Assembly: GCA_905221605.1 (NCBI GenBank)
Contig: CAJNDS010002779.1
Span: forward strand, 1,014,616-1,078,615
DNA length: 64,000 nucleotides
From: Symbiodinium natans
Taxonomy: Eukaryota > Sar > Dinophyceae > Suessiales > Symbiodiniaceae
Direction: 5' to 3'
Position 1 is the stretch's first letter. The number at the start of each line of letters is the position of its first letter. Of this stretch, positions 1 to 11,048 are shown piece after piece. The position numbers were made by a program, and so were the translations under genes. The notes beneath the pieces were generated by a model. The model saw only the letters and a list, made by a program, of their open reading frames with translations. It was not told the origin of the DNA and did not search any database.

Positions 1-2895
1 CGCCTTACGGTTCAGCGTCGGCTCGAGACAACACAAGCAAAACAAAACTAGTTTTTTTTCTAGAACACGTAGACATACAGGGATCAGAGATCACAGACCA
101 AAAGACACGCTCAGGCGAGACACACACCGTCATGCCGCGCTCAGTACTCAATGTGGCGGTACACAGAAAAATACAAAGGGAGCGAAAGCGCAAACGCATC
201 GGCATGGGGCTTTTCGCACAAAATGTCGCGGGGCGATATCGCAAAAATCGAGTGGTAGCTATCGGCACATGGAACACACGACAAATCGGGGCCCAGCGCA
301 GCAAATTTGACCAGTACTTGAAGTTTCGACATATGAGCCAACTATGGGAACAAAGGGGCTGGGAAATGGTAATTCTAACTGACACCGCATGGGGACGCCA
401 CTGCACGTTCAACATTAGAGGGCACACACAGACATGGCAAATCATCTCAAGGGGAAAGGTCAGCATAGCACTTAACCACAAATGGGCAAAAGCATGGCAG
501 GCCTCCGGCACAGTTGTACACACTGACGGCACGGGTGCCCACTGCCGAGTCATAATGATACAAATTCAATGCTACAGGAAACTAGGACTGGCACTCATGG
601 GGGTTTATTCGCCCAGCTCCAAGGTAAGGACTGAGGAGCTGGAGGAACATTTGGAGGACATCACACGAGTCATGAGTCGTTGCAAACCTCGCTGCGTCCT
701 GATAGCGGGAGGGGACTTCAATGCGGAAACAGGGGGGGGGAGTAGGGACAGTGCCAACGTAATAGGACCCCACGGATGGGTTACGTGCAACAAAAGGGGG
801 CAAAAGCTCTTGAGGCTATGCACCGAAAACGACCTGGTTGACGCACACTCATGGACGCCACAGCGCAACAAAGCCACTTGGACAAACCCCCCGCTACAAG
901 ACGCACCACTTGATCGACCATTTCTTAATCGCTCGCGGGCACAGTCGCAACATACAGCGCACACTCACGCTACACACAGAACTCATACAAGAGCATCGGC
1001 TCCACGACTGGACAGAGTATACGGACCACAAGCCAGTGGAACTCATCTTTAAGATGGCTCCTCCGGTAGCGTGTAAAGCCCAACACCACAACGCCCCACG
1101 CCCGGCCATGCACAAGGGCAGAGGCAACACTGACGAGGCACGCGAACTGCGACAACGGTACCACGACACAGTCGCTAGCATGTTGAGTGAAAACACGGAG
1201 GCGGACACTTGGGACAACATCAAGGAAATCACGGTAAGGGCAGCCTCTCAAGTCTTTGGCGTCACAACAGCACCTCACCCCCGACCGTGGTTAGAAGGAA
1301 GAGACGATACCATGCAGCTCATGAGCAACAACATCTCCGGCGCAAAAAGGGCACTAGCGTGCTTTACTGAGACACACAACGCCGACGCAGCCACGGCCGA
1401 AGAAGAGGCCCAGAAAACTCGGCTGGTCAAAGAGCTACGTGCAGCAAAAAGAAGAAAAACTAACACTCTGCGCCAATGGGAAGAACAGTACTGGCACAAG
1501 GTTGGAGAAGAGGCCGAGGCGGCAGAGCGTCGAGGCGATAGTTACGCCCTTTATCGCGTCATGTCCAAACTCAAGCTCAGGGGGGGCCTCCAAACGTCAC
1601 ATGGGGGAAAGAAACCTCGCAGACAATCCCTTGGCCGAGGCGGCGTCCTGGCGACAACGCTTCAAAAACATACAAAATGGGGCCACCCCGGTGGCCGACA
1701 GAGTGTGGGGCAACATACATCAAGCACCGTTGGCTGAATCTTTTCAGCTAGAGGCAGTACCGGACTACACAGAAATTCGGCGGGCAATCAAAAAAATGAA
1801 GGTAGGCAAAGCACCCGGAGCAGACGGGGTCACGGTCGAAATGCTTAAGTGGGCACCGGAGAACCTCCTCCAAAGCGTCGCCGACATCGTACAAAAAGTC
1901 TGGACCGCCTCCATACAGGCTGGCGACCACGCAGAAGCAGACGAGTGGCCCCAGGACTGGTTACAGGCCATAGTGATACCTTTGTGGAAACGCAAGCGCC
2001 CTAAATCCAACAAGGGCAATTGGAGAGGGGTGACACTGCTATCTGTGGGAGTCAAAACTTTGGCACGGATTGTGGCGACCCGCGTACAAAGCTTCTCGGA
2101 ACAGTTCATGGACGAGGAACAACAGGGCTTTAGAACAAACCGAGGGGTGGACGATGTGCCGCAGACTAGCTGAAGAAGTCTGCTTTTCGCAGGCTGGGCC
2201 CCCCATCGTCCTTACGCTCTATCTACGATATTGAAAAGGCATACCCGCGGGTTAACCGTGAAGCCTTGTGGACGCTACTGGCGCGAAGGGGGGCGCCAGC
2301 AGGTTTTGTCAAAGTATGTCGGGCCCTCCATGATCACACGGCTTTCGCGGTCCGCACGGCCAACACCCAGTCCGAGGTTTGCACCGCTGATAGAGGGTTA
2401 AAGGAAGGGTGCCCAAGCTCGCCACCTCTATTCAGCTTGTACCATCAGGCGGTGCTACAAGACTTCAGGATCCGCAGAAAACGAAAGGCCGATGACAAAG
2501 GATGGACCGCAGGCGCACCGTGGAAAGTCATCACCGACGGCAGACTATACCGCACCAACGCGGAGAAACTGGCTGTCAAGAATCACACGCAGGTACTGAT
2601 CCAGGACCTGGAGTTTGCAGATGACACTGCCGCCATAGCCACCCAACAAGAGGCCCCTCAGGCGGATCGTATCCTGGAACAAACATTCAATGACTGGGGC
2701 GAAAAACTCAACCGTGACAAAACAGAAACACTCACTCTGAAGCCACAAACCAGAACAACGCAAACAGGCGCCCGCGGATTTCCACTCGGTGCGTCACGTT
2801 GGCGGCATCGTCAACAACTCGGGTACCCAATGGGCAGATACTATCCGCTGATGCGTCAAGGGCAAGCAACGAGGTCTTTTGAGGTGGTTTCTTCT
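1..2895 (+). mobile_element. LINE-like retrotransposon A, 3'-truncated
   Basis: This is a decayed non-LTR retrotransposon with an apurinic-type endonuclease followed by a reverse transcriptase. Its 5' end may lie outside the window. Homology stops near 2,890, just after the RT thumb-like segment, where B, C and D continue into a long C-terminal part with zinc fingers. No accessory ORF or RNase H follows. It differs in sequence from the B/C/D and E/F families and is best treated as a third family. Confidence 0.85.
132..2890 (+). pseudogene. Endonuclease-reverse transcriptase polyprotein, broken (element A)
   Basis: The product would nick target DNA and copy element RNA at the nick. The endonuclease runs from about 240 to 1,060, with GGDFNAETGG near 710 and TDHKPVEL near 1,020. 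The RT follows, with MKVGKAPGADGV near 1,797, GNWRGVTLLS near 2,017, the catalytic stretch YDIEKAYPRVNREALW near 2,226 and FADDTAAIA near 2,616. The frame changes at a C run (about 887-892), a G run (about 1,579-1,585), and again near 2,155 and 2,219. RNase H and zinc fingers are absent. The reading frame cannot make a full protein as it stands. Confidence 0.85.
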
Positions 2896-3144
2896 TTGTT
2901 GATTTGATCCCCTTTTCGCTGACTGTGTTGTGTTTCGTGTTGTCCTTGTTTGTTTGTAATTCCTTTCTTTACTTTCAATGTTCAAATTTGAGTGGTTTTA
3001 TATGTTTGTTGTTAGGTTGAAGTGTGCGAAGACCGACACGATGACATATCTAAGTGGAGGATGCTTGGATGGGTCCTTCACAGTGATGTGTCCTCTCCGC
3101 TCGGTCAATGTGTAGTCTATGTATGAGTGAGTTTTCCATTGTAA

Positions 3145-3354
3145 CCTGGGACTATAGGCCGAATGGCCGAACAACGTCCTCTTCCAGGCTTTTCCCCTCC
3201 AAAGACGGACTCCCACCTCAGCGTGGTGGAGGGGTGGCAACTTCTCAATTAGCATGTTGTCTTTTTGTTGTTGGGACACTTTGGGTTTGGAGAAGGCTAA
3301 CGGGGGCCGCGGGCGTGAATGCTGAACTGGGAAACGGGGGCGCCCTCGGGCGCC
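3145..3354 (+). promoter_or_regulatory. Structured 5' leader RNA of element B
   Basis: Three stems recur with changed but still paired bases in C and D. Stem I pairs CCTGG and GGAC (3,145-3,152) with GTCC and CCAGG (3,176-3,188) and encloses hairpin GGCC-GAAT-GGCC (3,157-3,168). Stem II pairs CCCCTCCA (3,194-3,201) with TGGAGGGG (3,227-3,234). Stem III is GGCGCC-CTCG-GGCGCC (3,339-3,354). After these comes a conserved GCTACCACAC box near 3,420. The function could be translation initiation, RNA packaging or self-cleavage; none is shown by the sequence. Confidence 0.6.
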
Positions 3355-3473
3355 AATCCTAGGTAGGCTTCATGCCAACAGCAAGTTCGGGTTGGCAGCC
3401 CGTTCTTGCTTTTTTCTGTTGCTACCACACAGGAAACAGAAGTTCGAACACAGTTGTGAATTCCGGACAGGGA

Positions 3474-6400
3474 ATGAGCAAGCAGACAACTTACCGACAG
3501 GGGCACATGCTACAGTGGGGATGTTGGAATGTTAGAACTTTACACTCACAACTCAAGGTGACTACTATGGGGCAAGTGGAAGTTGAAGGGAAAGACCCAA
3601 TGAAAATCGTGGACCTTTGCAGGGGCGTGGTATTAGTCTGTGTGCAATATCTGAACATAGATGGAAACAAGGGGGGACCTTTTGGGTAAGTCCTGATTGG
3701 TTGTTTGTCTTTTCTGGTGTTGGTGCAGGGGCCGCAAAGGCGGAGCAGGGGGTGGGATTTTTGTTAAACAAAGACATGGCTGCGGCCTGGAGGGCAGCGG
3801 GTAGTTTGTGTGAGTTTGGGGAGGGAAGGCGGCTACGTATCAGGCTTAAACTGCATGGACGATACTTCTCTCTGATATCATGTTATGCTCCTACATTTCA
3901 GTGCTCGGATCACGACAAGGAGGCCTTCTACGACGGGCTGGGGGAGATGTTGGATGCAGTGCCTAGCAGGGATGAGTTGATTATAATGGGGGACTTCAAT
4001 GCCCGGGTGGGGCACAGAAGCGGGGGAGGCGGGTTTTGTAAGGGAGGCGGTTGGGGTATGCGGGCTTCCTGAGCGAAATGACAACGGGGTGAGGCTGCTG
4101 GATTTTCTGGCGGGAAGAAAAAGTGTTGACGTGCGAGTTGCCAGCACCTGCTTTCAACACAAAGAGTATGGCACGTGGTATCATCCCTCCTCGAGAAAAT
4201 GGTTTCAAATCGATCATGTACTGTGTAGCAAGCGGGCTATGTACATGACACGGACCACAGATGTGTCAAGCTTAAGATTAAGGTTCCGCGTAAGGCGATG
4301 CTGGGCAAGTACTTTGGGGGTAAGAATAGAAGTCCCCAGCTGGGAAGGCTGCCAAGGTTGCAAGTCTGGGCACTAAAGGATGCAGATGTGAAGGAAGACT
4401 TTAACTTACAACTACATGATCTAATGTCTGAGGGGTTTTTCGACGAGGGTTACCCGTTGTTTGGGCATGCAATGCGGGTGGTGGGGGCTAAGAAGGTTGG
4501 TACAGTGGAGGGAAGTGCGCTGCCGGAATGGAAACAAGTCAACCAGGATCGGCTGGCGGAGCTAAGTGTGTTAAAAAAGAGGACAGCGCAAAAAGCGCCG
4601 CAGGGAGTGAGGTCGGCGGAGTTCAAACGGGTTGCTGCAGCGGCAAAAAAGGAGGTAAGGCAGATGATTAACAAATGGTGGCGGGAGAAGGCGGCACGCA
4701 TTCAGGAGCGAGTGGATGCCAAGGACGTTTGCGGGCTATAGGGAGCTGCGCAGGGTACTTGCGCATGGGCGAAAACAGCCAGACAAACTTAGGGATGAGA
4801 AGGGAAACTTACTGCACACAAGGACTGGGGGAATTAAGCGCTGGTGGGAGTATTTCAAGGACCTGTGAAACGCGCCTGCCCAAGTGGAGGAAAGTCAAGT
4901 TGGATAGAGTCTCTGAAATTGTACCACAGAGATGGTTGGATGAGTTGCCTAGCTTTGCTGAAACTGTTGCAGCGGTAGACCGTTTAAAGACAGGCAAGGC
5001 GCCGGGACCGGACGGGCTTGAGGCGGAGCTCTTACTTTCACTAGATGGGCCCAATTTGAGGACTCTCCATGAAATGTTCTGCAGGGTGTGGGAGGGGCTG
5101 GAACCGATTCCGGAGGATTGGAAGTTCTCGTTTTTAGTACCGGTACCCAAAAAGGGCGATCTCACACAGTGCAAACGATGGAGAGGGATTCTGTTGTCTT
5201 CGATACCGGGCAAGGTCTTTGCACGTATTTTAAATGCTAGACTTACCTCACATGTGGAGGATATGAACATCTTGCCTGAATCACAATGTGGCTTCAGAGC
5301 GGGGCGTGGAACTCTCGATATGATTTGTGCATTGAAAATAGCCATGGAAATTGCGGATTATAAGAGACACCCCTTTCATGTTTTATTCGTGGATTTAGTT
5401 AAAGCCTATGACTCGGTGTCCAGAACTGGATTGTGGGAAATTCTGCGAAAAAAGGGAGTGCCATGGAAGATGAGGAGTCTGATTCGTGACTACTACACAG
5501 GCAAGACTGCAAAGGTGGCGGTGGAGGGAGGCCTGTCGCAGGAATTCCACCTGGAGACTGGATTGGGGCAGGGGTGCTGTCTGGCACCCTTGCTGTTTAA
5601 CATTTTTCTTGCAGCGGTGATGGAAGCCTGGCAGGAAAACTCTGGTGGTGGAGTCAGCTGGCTTACCAGAATTGATGGGGCCCTTCTACATAGAGAAGTG
5701 TTGGATAAGTATACCATCTGGGAAGATTTAAAATTGGAAGAATTGGGGTACGCAGATGATGCGGCACTCATTGCGGATACTCTGGAGGCACTGAGAAACA
5801 GAGCAGTAGAGTTCAGGCTCACTGTGGTAAGTGGGGGTTAACTCTTTCGGTGGAAAAAACTGAGGCCTTGACCACGGCACGGGGGCCACAAGAGCCCATC
5901 CAAGTCCAGGAGTATGATGGGTTTGATGCTATTAAGTTTGTGGATACGTTTGAATACCTGGGGATCTTGTTTGACACTGCGCGGGTGGGTGATAAGGCCG
6001 TACGGGCACGTATTGAAAAGGCCCGAAAGGCATTTTGGTCGCTGGCAAACAGCGTCTGGAATGTTCGGCAAATTTCAATTGCCACAAACATAAAGGTTTA
6101 CAGGGCGTGCGTGGTGTCTGTGCTTCTTTATGGGGCTGAAGTCTGGACTCCGTCGTTTGCGGCAAGAGGAGCGTTGGAAAAGTTTCAAATGATGTGCTTG
6201 CGAAAAATCTCGGGTTTTGGGGCAAGGCTTCAAAGGGAACACTCGATCTCCAATGATAAAGTCAGGGCCTGGCTGGGGGTACCTAAAGTTGCTGACCAGG
6301 TGAGGCAGGTACGGCTACGGTGGCTGGGTCATGTGGGCCGTATGCCTAACTTCCGATTGCCAAAGAGAGTACTATTTGGAGTATTGCCTGATGGGGTGGG

Positions 6401-7511
6401 CGCCCCCAGAAGACCAGGTTTACAGGCGGGTATCAGACTCAGGGACGCTTTTGCAAAAGACCTAGAGGTGGCTGGTATTGGTAGACAGGGCTGGCTCCAG
6501 TTCTGTAACTCGGAAAAAGGTCATCATTTATGGCGACAAAAAACTAAGGAATGTGCTGTGTGGTTTAAGCCCTTTCCGGTATGTGCGCAACAGGAATTGC
6601 CAGACAGGAGCAAGGAACGGAGTCAAATTCGGGCTGGGGAGGTCAAACGGAAGCTTAGTATTAAGGACACATAGGAAAAAGCGGAAAAACAGATCAAAAC
6701 ATCACTAGCTCCGAAGTCTGCTTTTCTGCAAATTGAGACTGAGATTGGTGGCAGGGAACCCCTGATTGCTCGGCTGAAGGAGGTACTGACATCTATTGGA
6801 GACTACTGGGAATATGACACCTTTGAGTCGCTGTGTGCGGATGTGTTAAAAGAATGGATCGGGAGACTGGACACGGTTGCAGATTTGGCACTCTTCCGTC
6901 TCGTGTTAAGGACGACAGTTAAGAGGGAATCGACTGCTAACGATCTAACAGATAACCGGGATCGAACGGGTGTGACTCCTCGCAGGATTAGGCGCAAACA
7001 AAAACCTCCAGCTTGGCATGTGATGCAGACTGAACAGGCTGCAGCATTAATGGAAAGCCCGTTACGTGTGCGCACGAAGTATTGGGACCAAAACAGGACA
7101 AAGGGGGTGGAGGATGGTTTATTCAAGTGCAACTTTCCGGGATGTACTTGCAGTTATACCACCAAAATGGGGCTGGCGACACACAAGCGCGTTACCCACA
7201 AAGAAGGAACCTTCAGACTGGCTGGTTTTAATTGCCCGCACTGTGTGCGTAGCTTTGGCATGGAAGCAAGGCATACCAGACACAAAAAATATGCACACGG
7301 GGTGTGTCGCAGACCGCACATTTGCCCTTTCTGTAATGGATACTGGCCGGGCGAGTCTTCTCTACGTTTGCGCATCGCGGCGGACCACAGGTTTGAACCA
7401 ACAGACTTCCCGATGCCATGCCCCGTCTGTGTACAACAAGGTTTGGATGGGGGGATGTTTAGAAGTGTGCATCATTTCAAGTACCACATCAAACAAGCTC
7501 ACAAATGGTAG
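3474..7511 (+). pseudogene. Endonuclease-RT-zinc finger polyprotein, broken (element B)
   Basis: The ATG at 3,474 leads into the conserved QWGCWNVRT start of the endonuclease. Motifs that follow are AISEHRW, MGDFNARVG near 3,990 and WFQIDHVLC near 4,200. A short piece is missing after 4,230, where C and D read VQVMPGY before their TDHR motif. The RT has GKAPGPDGL near 4,997, GFRAGRGTLDM near 5,290, VDLVKAYDSVSR near 5,392 and GYADDAALI near 5,747. The C-terminal part carries RWLGHVGRM near 6,320 and several C2H2-like fingers between 7,120 and 7,500. Frameshifts lie near 3,630, 4,030, 4,300, 4,730, 5,835 and 6,670. It has no RNase H. Confidence 0.85.
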
Positions 7512-7608
7512 ACGTATGGCTCTGCGGAACCAGACATGGAATATCCTGCAGGCATCTTTGTTCAAGCTGCAAATAGCAACGTAGACAACGTCAAACGTTT
7601 CTGGGAGT

Positions 7609-8358
7609 ATGTCAGATGTGGAAGCACGACTGGCGGCTGTGGAAGACCATCTTGGGTCTGTATCCAAGTTGGCAGCGGCGACAGCCAAGGGGCAAGGGAA
7701 GGAGCGGACGGGCCGCCTGGTGGTTGTGTTCTCAACGGGAGGGTTCAAAGAGCGGGTGTTGGAAATCCTGCGCCAGTGGGACGCAGGGGCGGCGGCTTTT
7801 AAAAATGCTGAGGGCGGTGAGGGTGGCGAGGGAGGGCGTGGTTCGGCGGCAAGCTCTGGTGCGGGCGAAGGGCGTCCACCTCCACTCAAATACCAACTTT
7901 ACCAAGCGATGGTCGAACAGCTGGCCACACAGGGTCTGGGGGAGCCGGTGCTCACTACACTCAGGGCCACGCCTGGGTCGGCAATCGAGTCCACGACGGC
8001 AAAACTGCCGGAAAGCATCGGGGATGGAGCCTTCATTTTTACCCTCCTTTTCCAACCGAACCTCGAAGGACTGGCTGCTAGAGCAGCGCTCCAAAGCACC
8101 ACTGCCAAGCAAGCTGTGCAGAAAAAAGGAAGTATCTGGCCTGAGTGTGGCATTAAGCCTGCCAGGTTCGCCCCCGGAAAGTATCACCGAGAGGTTCTTC
8201 AGTTTCAAGGATACTCGGAGGAGGACCAAGTGGGGTACTTCAAAGGAAAGAAAGGAGGTAAGGGTGGGGGCCGGGATGGGAGGAATGCCGCGCCTGGGAA
8301 GCGAGCAGCCTCGCATCGTCTGTCCGTTTCCGCCCCGGGGGATGCCAAGCGCCGCTAA
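7609..8358 (+). CDS. Accessory ORF of element B, ORF1p-like
   Basis: This intact 249-residue protein starts at an ATG 98 bases after the polymerase stop. Residues 1-30 have heptad-like leucine and valine spacing that suggests a coiled coil. A proline-rich PPPLKY segment follows, then a core with EGLAARAAL at about 153-161, and a basic glycine-lysine tail (GKKGGKGGG) from about 211. The arrangement of coiled coil, core and basic tail recalls the RNA-binding ORF1 proteins of LINEs, but I recognise no named domain. Its intactness beside a broken polymerase could reflect chance or use in trans. Confidence 0.75.
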   Translation: MSDVEARLAAVEDHLGSVSKLAAATAKGQGKERTGRLVVVFSTGGFKERVLEILRQWDAGAAAFKNAEGGEGGEGGRGSAASSGAGEGRPPPLKYQLYQAMVEQLATQGLGEPVLTTLRATPGSAIESTTAKLPESIGDGAFIFTLLFQPNLEGLAARAALQSTTAKQAVQKKGSIWPECGIKPARFAPGKYHREVLQFQGYSEEDQVGYFKGKKGGKGGGRDGRNAAPGKRAASHRLSVSAPGDAKRR

Positions 8359-8473
8359 AGCTGGGCCCTTTAACTGCAATTGGAGCTGTTTGTGGTGAAG
8401 TGTTTGGGGAGTTTAAAGTGGGTATGGGAGCTGTGGAGGGGATCTTCCAGTGGGGGCTTGATGATGATTCAGT

Positions 8474-8543
8474 GTCGGTACCGTCCGACCTGACTTACAG
8501 TCGGTACCGCCCGACTGGGATATAAGTCGGTACCGTCCGGCTT
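8474..8543 (+). repeat. Three CGG-UACCGY-CCG hairpins, 3' end of element B
   Basis: The hairpins are GTCGG-TACCGT-CCGAC (8,474-8,489), AGTCGG-TACCGC-CCGACT (8,499-8,516) and AAGTCGG-TACCGT-CCGGCTT (8,524-8,543, with one G-T pair). The loop and closing pairs are constant while the outer stem changes and remains paired. They lie about 115 bases after the accessory ORF. Confidence 0.8.
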
Positions 8544-8915
8544 GTCCATTTGCTACTTTTATTTCTGTTTGGGTTGGGGTCCTTGTGGGATGAGCGGGGT
8601 GAAGTGGTTCACTGGGGTCCCCCTTGGGGTGAATTCGGAGGTAGGATGGCTTTGGTCTTTTTGGTCCTCTTGTTGGTTCTTGGGGTGTGTGGGTGCTGGG
8701 GTTTGCCCTTGCCTCCTTGCTGTGGTCCCGAGTTTTTGGGGTTTGTTGTGTGAGTGTGTGTGTGGGTTGTTTGGTAGCATGGTCTCTGTCCGCTGAACAG
8801 TTTTGGTCGGTCGGAGTTGATATGTAGTGGGGTGGGGTGCTTGGACGGGCCTTGCCCTACTTTCAGTTTTGACAAAGACCGACACAGTCTTGGGTTTACA
8901 CAGTTTTGTATTTTT

Positions 8916-8976
8916 CTGGGATGATAGGCTTGACGGCCTGGCCCATGGGGCTACATCCTCTTCCAGGCTTGCGATG
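8916..8976 (+). promoter_or_regulatory. Leader stem I of element B'
   Basis: CTGG and GGATG (8,916-8,923) pair with CATCC (8,954-8,958) and CCAG (8,963-8,966), enclosing GCCC-ATG-GGGC. The conserved TTCCAGGCTTGCGATGA follows. Stems II and III are missing because the deletion begins just downstream. Confidence 0.55.
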
Positions 8977-8993
8977 ACAGGGATCATGTGCTT

Positions 8994-9170
8994 GGATCTA
9001 GAGCGCTCTCGTGTCCATATTGTAAAGCTGTGTTTCCTGGGCACCCAATGATGCGTTTACATATTGCAGAGAGTCATCAGATAGACGAAACAGGTTTCCC
9101 CATGCCGTGTCCTCTATGTGTCGATGCTGGCGCTGAAAACCCCCCCAATATGGTCAGTGCAATAGCCTTT
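8994..9170 (+). pseudogene. Zinc-finger remnant of the polymerase C-terminus (B')
   Basis: The reading frame gives SCPYCKAVFPG, then LHIAESH and FPMPCPLCV, matching CPFCNGYWPG and FPMPCPVCV at the polymerase end of element B. It is the only polymerase segment kept in B'. Confidence 0.75.
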
Positions 9171-9277
9171 AAAACCGCGCAGCCACACATTTACGCGATG
9201 TTCCGATCGCCGTTTTTGAGTCGTAGCCGTAGCTGCTTGCCTCTTGTTTGCGTTGTGGGTGGTCTCTGCGGGTTTCT

Positions 9278-9730
9278 ATGGCGCCGGGTGAGCGACGTGA
9301 CAGGGATCGTGATAGGGGCCGGGATCGCGACCGTGACCGTGATGATCGTACAACAGCGTCCACAGACCTGACGGCGCTCCAGAATGACCTTGCAAAGACC
9401 AACCAGCGTTTGGAGAAGGTTGCCAAGCTTTCCGTCTACACTGCTCGTGATGTCGGTGAAATGAAGAGCCACCTCCAGATAGTCTTGTTCGTGCAGGGAC
9501 TGGCCAGGGAGGTCTTGGCCGGGGTGCTCAGGGACTACGTCGATGCTCGTGATAAGGTCCAGTCGGGCGTGGTGGAGAAGGGCCAAGGCTGGAACGTACC
9601 GTGTGGGGCAAATCACACAGGAGGTGGCATCAGAGGCAGGGATGGACTACGGGAAAGGGCGTGGAAAGGGAAAGGGGGTCAAAAGGCTGAGAGCCCGTCC
9701 AAAGCCAGATCTGCTCGGCTGCGTCACTAG
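9278..9730 (+). pseudogene. Accessory ORF of B', divergent and damaged
   Basis: The N-terminus has an Arg-Asp dipeptide run (about residues 5-25) encoded by a short internal repeat. A heptad-rich segment LEKVAKLSVYTARDVGEM follows and matches the coiled-coil start of the other accessory ORFs. After about 9,560 the similarity fades and a frame change is likely, since a Gly-Lys-rich basic tail appears in another frame (KGRGKGKG). The EGLAAR core is not seen. Confidence 0.6.
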
Positions 9731-10680
9731 ATTCTCACCCGCTGCCGGTCTTGTCCGGGGCCAGGGCAGCGGTCTCGTCCGCTTGCCATTTTTTGAAAGG
9801 CACAGGTCTCGTCCTGTGGCCAAGAAGCTTAGACGCCTAACATCGAGCCAAAAGATTTGGGGTTTTTCATTGGGATTGGGTTTCGTCGTTGGGCTTCTCG
9901 TGGGTGGGCTGTCGGGGGATCCTCTCTTTCCGTTCTGACGGATCGCTTCTTAATGCCAGGTCTTTCGGATGAGGTCTTGGATTTTGGTTTGGCTTGTTCT
10001 TCTCTTCCTCTTTTGGTCAGGCTGTTTTGTGTTTGCGTTGGCTGATCTCGGCTGCGGTTATTCCTTGCGGACATTTATCGGACAAAGTGTTGTGATTCCT
10101 AAGTGTTGATGTGTCTCTCCATGTGTGTGCCCTCTGGATATCATACTGCGATATGTGCGTTGGACATGTCACGGGATGCTCTTTTTTTAATTATTTTGGT
10201 TATTTTGTTTTTTGTTTTCGATTATCTCCGATTATTGGTGAACGAATTCTCGCAGGCAGTCATTTCGAGTGAGATGATGGATCCCACTCTTTCCGCTTTC
10301 CTGCGGTCCGCGAGGAGTTTACTTCCTACCCGTGACAGTTTTAATCAAGCAGAGACGCCTGCCCGAGCGCCGATGCTCCCTCTGCATGGAAAGTCTGAGG
10401 TTTCCTGGTTTCTCTGCAGGCTATATGCCCTACGCGCTTATGCCGCCCCCCCCGGCACGCGTTCCGAGTTTATTTTCTGATCTTCTTCCTGTCGCCCTAT
10501 GGTTCGTTGTTTGGTTGTAGCAGTTCTGTGACTTTGTTGAGTTGGTGTGTGTTACGCTGAAGTTTTGACCTTCCCTCGCTAGTATTTGCTTGTGCTTGAG
10601 TACTGGATGGCTGTGGTACTCTTGCATTTTGCATGTGCTCTGAGCGAGTTGTAGTATGTCAGTGTGTTTTCTCTTGAGTT
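9731..10680 (+). other. Spacer without recognised gene
   Basis: I see no convincing coding sequence. The first part may be 3' sequence of B' and the last part the start of the leader of C. It is T-rich on the + strand. No CGGTACCG hairpin was found here. Confidence 0.5.
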
Positions 10681-10700
10681 TGACTGACAGTTTTTTCATG

Positions 10701-10945
10701 CGGAGTCAAAGCGGCCGACAGGCTGCAGCAATGACTTCTTCACGGCTTGCGATGACCCGGGGCAAAATCCGACCTCCACCTCATCGCGGTGCCCCGGTGT
10801 TCCCGGCCTTATTTGAGTTAGTTCTTCTGTGTGTCTCTTGTCTGCAATTTTGGGCCGGCTAACGGAGGCGGTAAGGGGGGGGGTCTCCCTAGGGGTCCTG
10901 GGGCCTACTTCGGTAGGCAAGCCCCGTCTGGGGGCTCCCCCCGAC
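10701..10945 (+). promoter_or_regulatory. Structured 5' leader RNA of element C
   Basis: Stem I pairs AGTC (10,704-10,707) with GACT (10,733-10,736) around GCGGCC-GACA-GGCTGC. Stem II pairs CCGGGGCA (10,757-10,764) with TGCCCCGG (10,790-10,797). Stem III is GCCTAC-TTCG-GTAGGC (10,903-10,918), a UUCG tetraloop hairpin. A fourth stem pairs GTCTGGGGG with CCCCCCGAC (10,926-10,945). The CTTGCGATGA and GCTACCACAC boxes match B and D. Confidence 0.6.
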
Positions 10946-11048
10946 GGGGGGTATGGCCTAGCAAGCCATGCCCCTCTTTTCTCTTGCTACCACACAGAAC
11001 AAAGATAGTCGACCTGATCTGCCGACCACGGCCCGACCACCAGTGAAG

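Larger units (their letters stand above)
2990..8790 (+). mobile_element. LINE-like retrotransposon B (polymerase plus accessory ORF)
   Basis: This element is nearly full length: a structured leader, a polymerase pseudogene, an intact accessory ORF and a 3' hairpin cluster. The ends are inferred by comparison with C and D and are good to roughly 100 bp. The order polymerase then accessory ORF is shared with C, D, E and F. Confidence 0.8.
8790..10640 (+). mobile_element. Internally deleted element B'
   Basis: The leader of a B/C/D-type element runs directly into the last zinc finger of the polymerase, followed by a damaged accessory ORF. The whole endonuclease and RT are absent. It starts with CGCTGAACAGTTTTGGT, which also occurs at about 16,510 upstream of element D. 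This is the layout expected of a non-autonomous derivative. Confidence 0.65.

Noticed and set aside
5-553. Long minus-strand open frame opposite element A
   Set aside because: It is a shadow of the endonuclease frame; it has Cys- and Leu-rich random composition and no motif.
10857-10945. HDV-like or hammerhead ribozyme in the leader
   Set aside because: The stems are clear, but neither the hammerhead core (CUGAUGA with GAAA) nor a convincing nested double pseudoknot could be placed, so no named ribozyme is called.
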